Shown here: positions 63,576 through 64,000 of the stretch, in pieces
Layout of the letters: each line of letters begins with the position of its first letter
Position numbering within the stretch: the stretch's first letter is position 1
Source of the DNA: Sulfurimonas sp. HSL3-7
GTDB lineage: Bacteria > Campylobacterota > Campylobacteria > Campylobacterales > Sulfurimonadaceae
Direction of reading: 5' to 3'
Length of the DNA stretch: 64,000 nt
Assembly: GCF_039645985.1 (NCBI RefSeq)
Contig: NZ_CP147919.1
Span: 124,001 to 188,000, forward strand
Notes under the pieces: model-generated
What the model was told of the DNA's origin: nothing
What the model saw: only the letters and a program-made list of their open reading frames with translations
Databases searched by the model: none
Made by a program: the position numbers and the translations under genes

Positions 63576-64000
63576 ATGCAGACTCAATGGCTACTTGAAT
63601 ATCATCCGGTACTGCTGGCGCTCTTTGCGGCACTTTTCACATGGGCCATGACGGCGATGGGGGCTTCGATGGTCTTTTTCTTTAAGACCATCAATGCCAA
63701 AGTGCTCAACAGCATGCTCGGTTTTGCGGCGGGGGTGATGATCGCTGCAAGCTTCTGGTCGCTTCTGGAACCTGCGATAGCGATGTCGGAAGCAAGAGGA
63801 GAGAGTGGGTGGTTTCCTGCCGCTGTCGGCTTTCTGGCCGGAGGCGCTTTTCTGTTTTTGATCGATAAGATCCTGCCGCACCTGCATTTGGGTCTTCCGA
63901 TCAGTCAAAAAGAGGGCATAAAGACATCGTGGGAACGGAGCGTACTGTTGGTGCTGGCGGTTACCCTGCACAATATTCCCGAAGGGCTGGCGGTAGGCAT
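63576..64000 (+). CDS. ZIP-family metal transporter, 5' part (cut by the window edge)
   Basis: An open frame runs off the right end: 141 codons are visible, starting after GGG at an ATG. Three or four helices are seen, with [22 protein letters not shown] and the ZIP signature [10 protein letters not shown] at the cut end. It is a ZupT/GufA-like zinc or iron importer, distinct from the ZIP gene at 54.1 kb. It lies downstream of the divergent rnz. Confidence 0.8.
   Translation, partial: MQTQWLLEYHPVLLALFAALFTWAMTAMGASMVFFFKTINAKVLNSMLGFAAGVMIAASFWSLLEPAIAMSEARGESGWFPAAVGFLAGGAFLFLIDKILPHLHLGLPISQKEGIKTSWERSVLLVLAVTLHNIPEGLAVG

Overview
The window looks like chromosome of a free-living Campylobacterota (Epsilonproteobacteria), probably a Sulfurimonas/Sulfurovum-like bacterium. 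This is inferred from gene order and protein character, not from any search. Pointers are: the comM - folE - tig - clpP - def neighbourhood, which I recall as conserved in Helicobacter and Campylobacter; the rnhA - rnc - aroC operon; a complete NifS/NifU pair used for iron-sulfur assembly; ccoG for cbb3 oxidase maturation; a multihaem periplasmic cytochrome; a large tRNA cluster; and TATAAT-type -10 boxes with poorly defined -35 boxes. I see no phage, insertion sequence, CRISPR array, rRNA or classical defence island. The gene complement is mostly housekeeping with accessory membrane and metal genes between.

Layout. 1-4.8 kb: two DUF481-type outer-membrane barrels, an MFS transporter, an RDD membrane protein and an unknown exported protein. 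4.9-5.9 kb: eight tRNA genes read leftwards (Pro, His, Arg, Arg, Leu, Leu, initiator Met, Gln) from a perfect consensus promoter. 6-14 kb: a sodium symporter, a periplasmic thioredoxin-like protein, thiG, purN, nnrDE, then the kdsD - rluB-like - rarA operon. 14-16.7 kb: a pentahaem cytochrome c, a small CxxC protein and a beta-barrel protein. 16.7-24.8 kb: comM, folE, tig - clpP - def, nifS - nifU. 24.9-31.7 kb: PIN-PhoH ATPase, a lipoprotein, a CoA-disulfide-reductase-like flavoprotein, and the leftward operon LapB-like TPR - rnhA - rnc - aroC. 32-34 kb: a catalytically dead serine-recombinase-like protein overlapping ccoG. 34.5-38.6 kb (leftward): purM, a membrane PAS protein and a dCache/degenerate-GGDEF/EAL phosphodiesterase. 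38.9-49.6 kb: speE-like, coaE, dapF, a Spy/CpxP-like protein, a fused TIGR03546-TIGR03545 protein, radC, a CDP-alcohol phosphatidyltransferase, the AMMECR1 and MEMO pair, a PhnA/YjdM protein, alanine dehydrogenase and an alpha/beta hydrolase. 49.7-54.8 kb: an MBL hydrolase, a two-gene permease, a uracil-DNA glycosylase, feoB - feoA and a ZIP transporter. 54.9-64 kb: a methyltransferase, a five-gene TolC/HlyD/ABC (YbhFSR-like) exporter, an ankyrin-like protein, rnz, and a second ZIP transporter cut by the window edge.

How the genes fit together. Several sets serve respiration and metal handling: NifSU builds clusters, FeoAB and two ZIP proteins import metals, CcoG helps mature the cbb3 oxidase, and the pentahaem cytochrome probably carries electrons in the periplasm. 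Envelope genes (barrels, TolC exporter, TIGR03545 fusion, LapB-like, kdsD for lipopolysaccharide Kdo) are numerous.

The points most worth following are: the dead recombinase coupled to ccoG behind an operator-like inverted repeat; the TIGR03546-TIGR03545 fusion; the cytochrome/CPIC/barrel locus with stacked palindromes upstream; three genes whose -10 box sits 6-7 nt before the start codon (candidate leaderless mRNAs); the two-gene half-permease; and a 104-bp insertion-like duplication at the speE/coaE junction.
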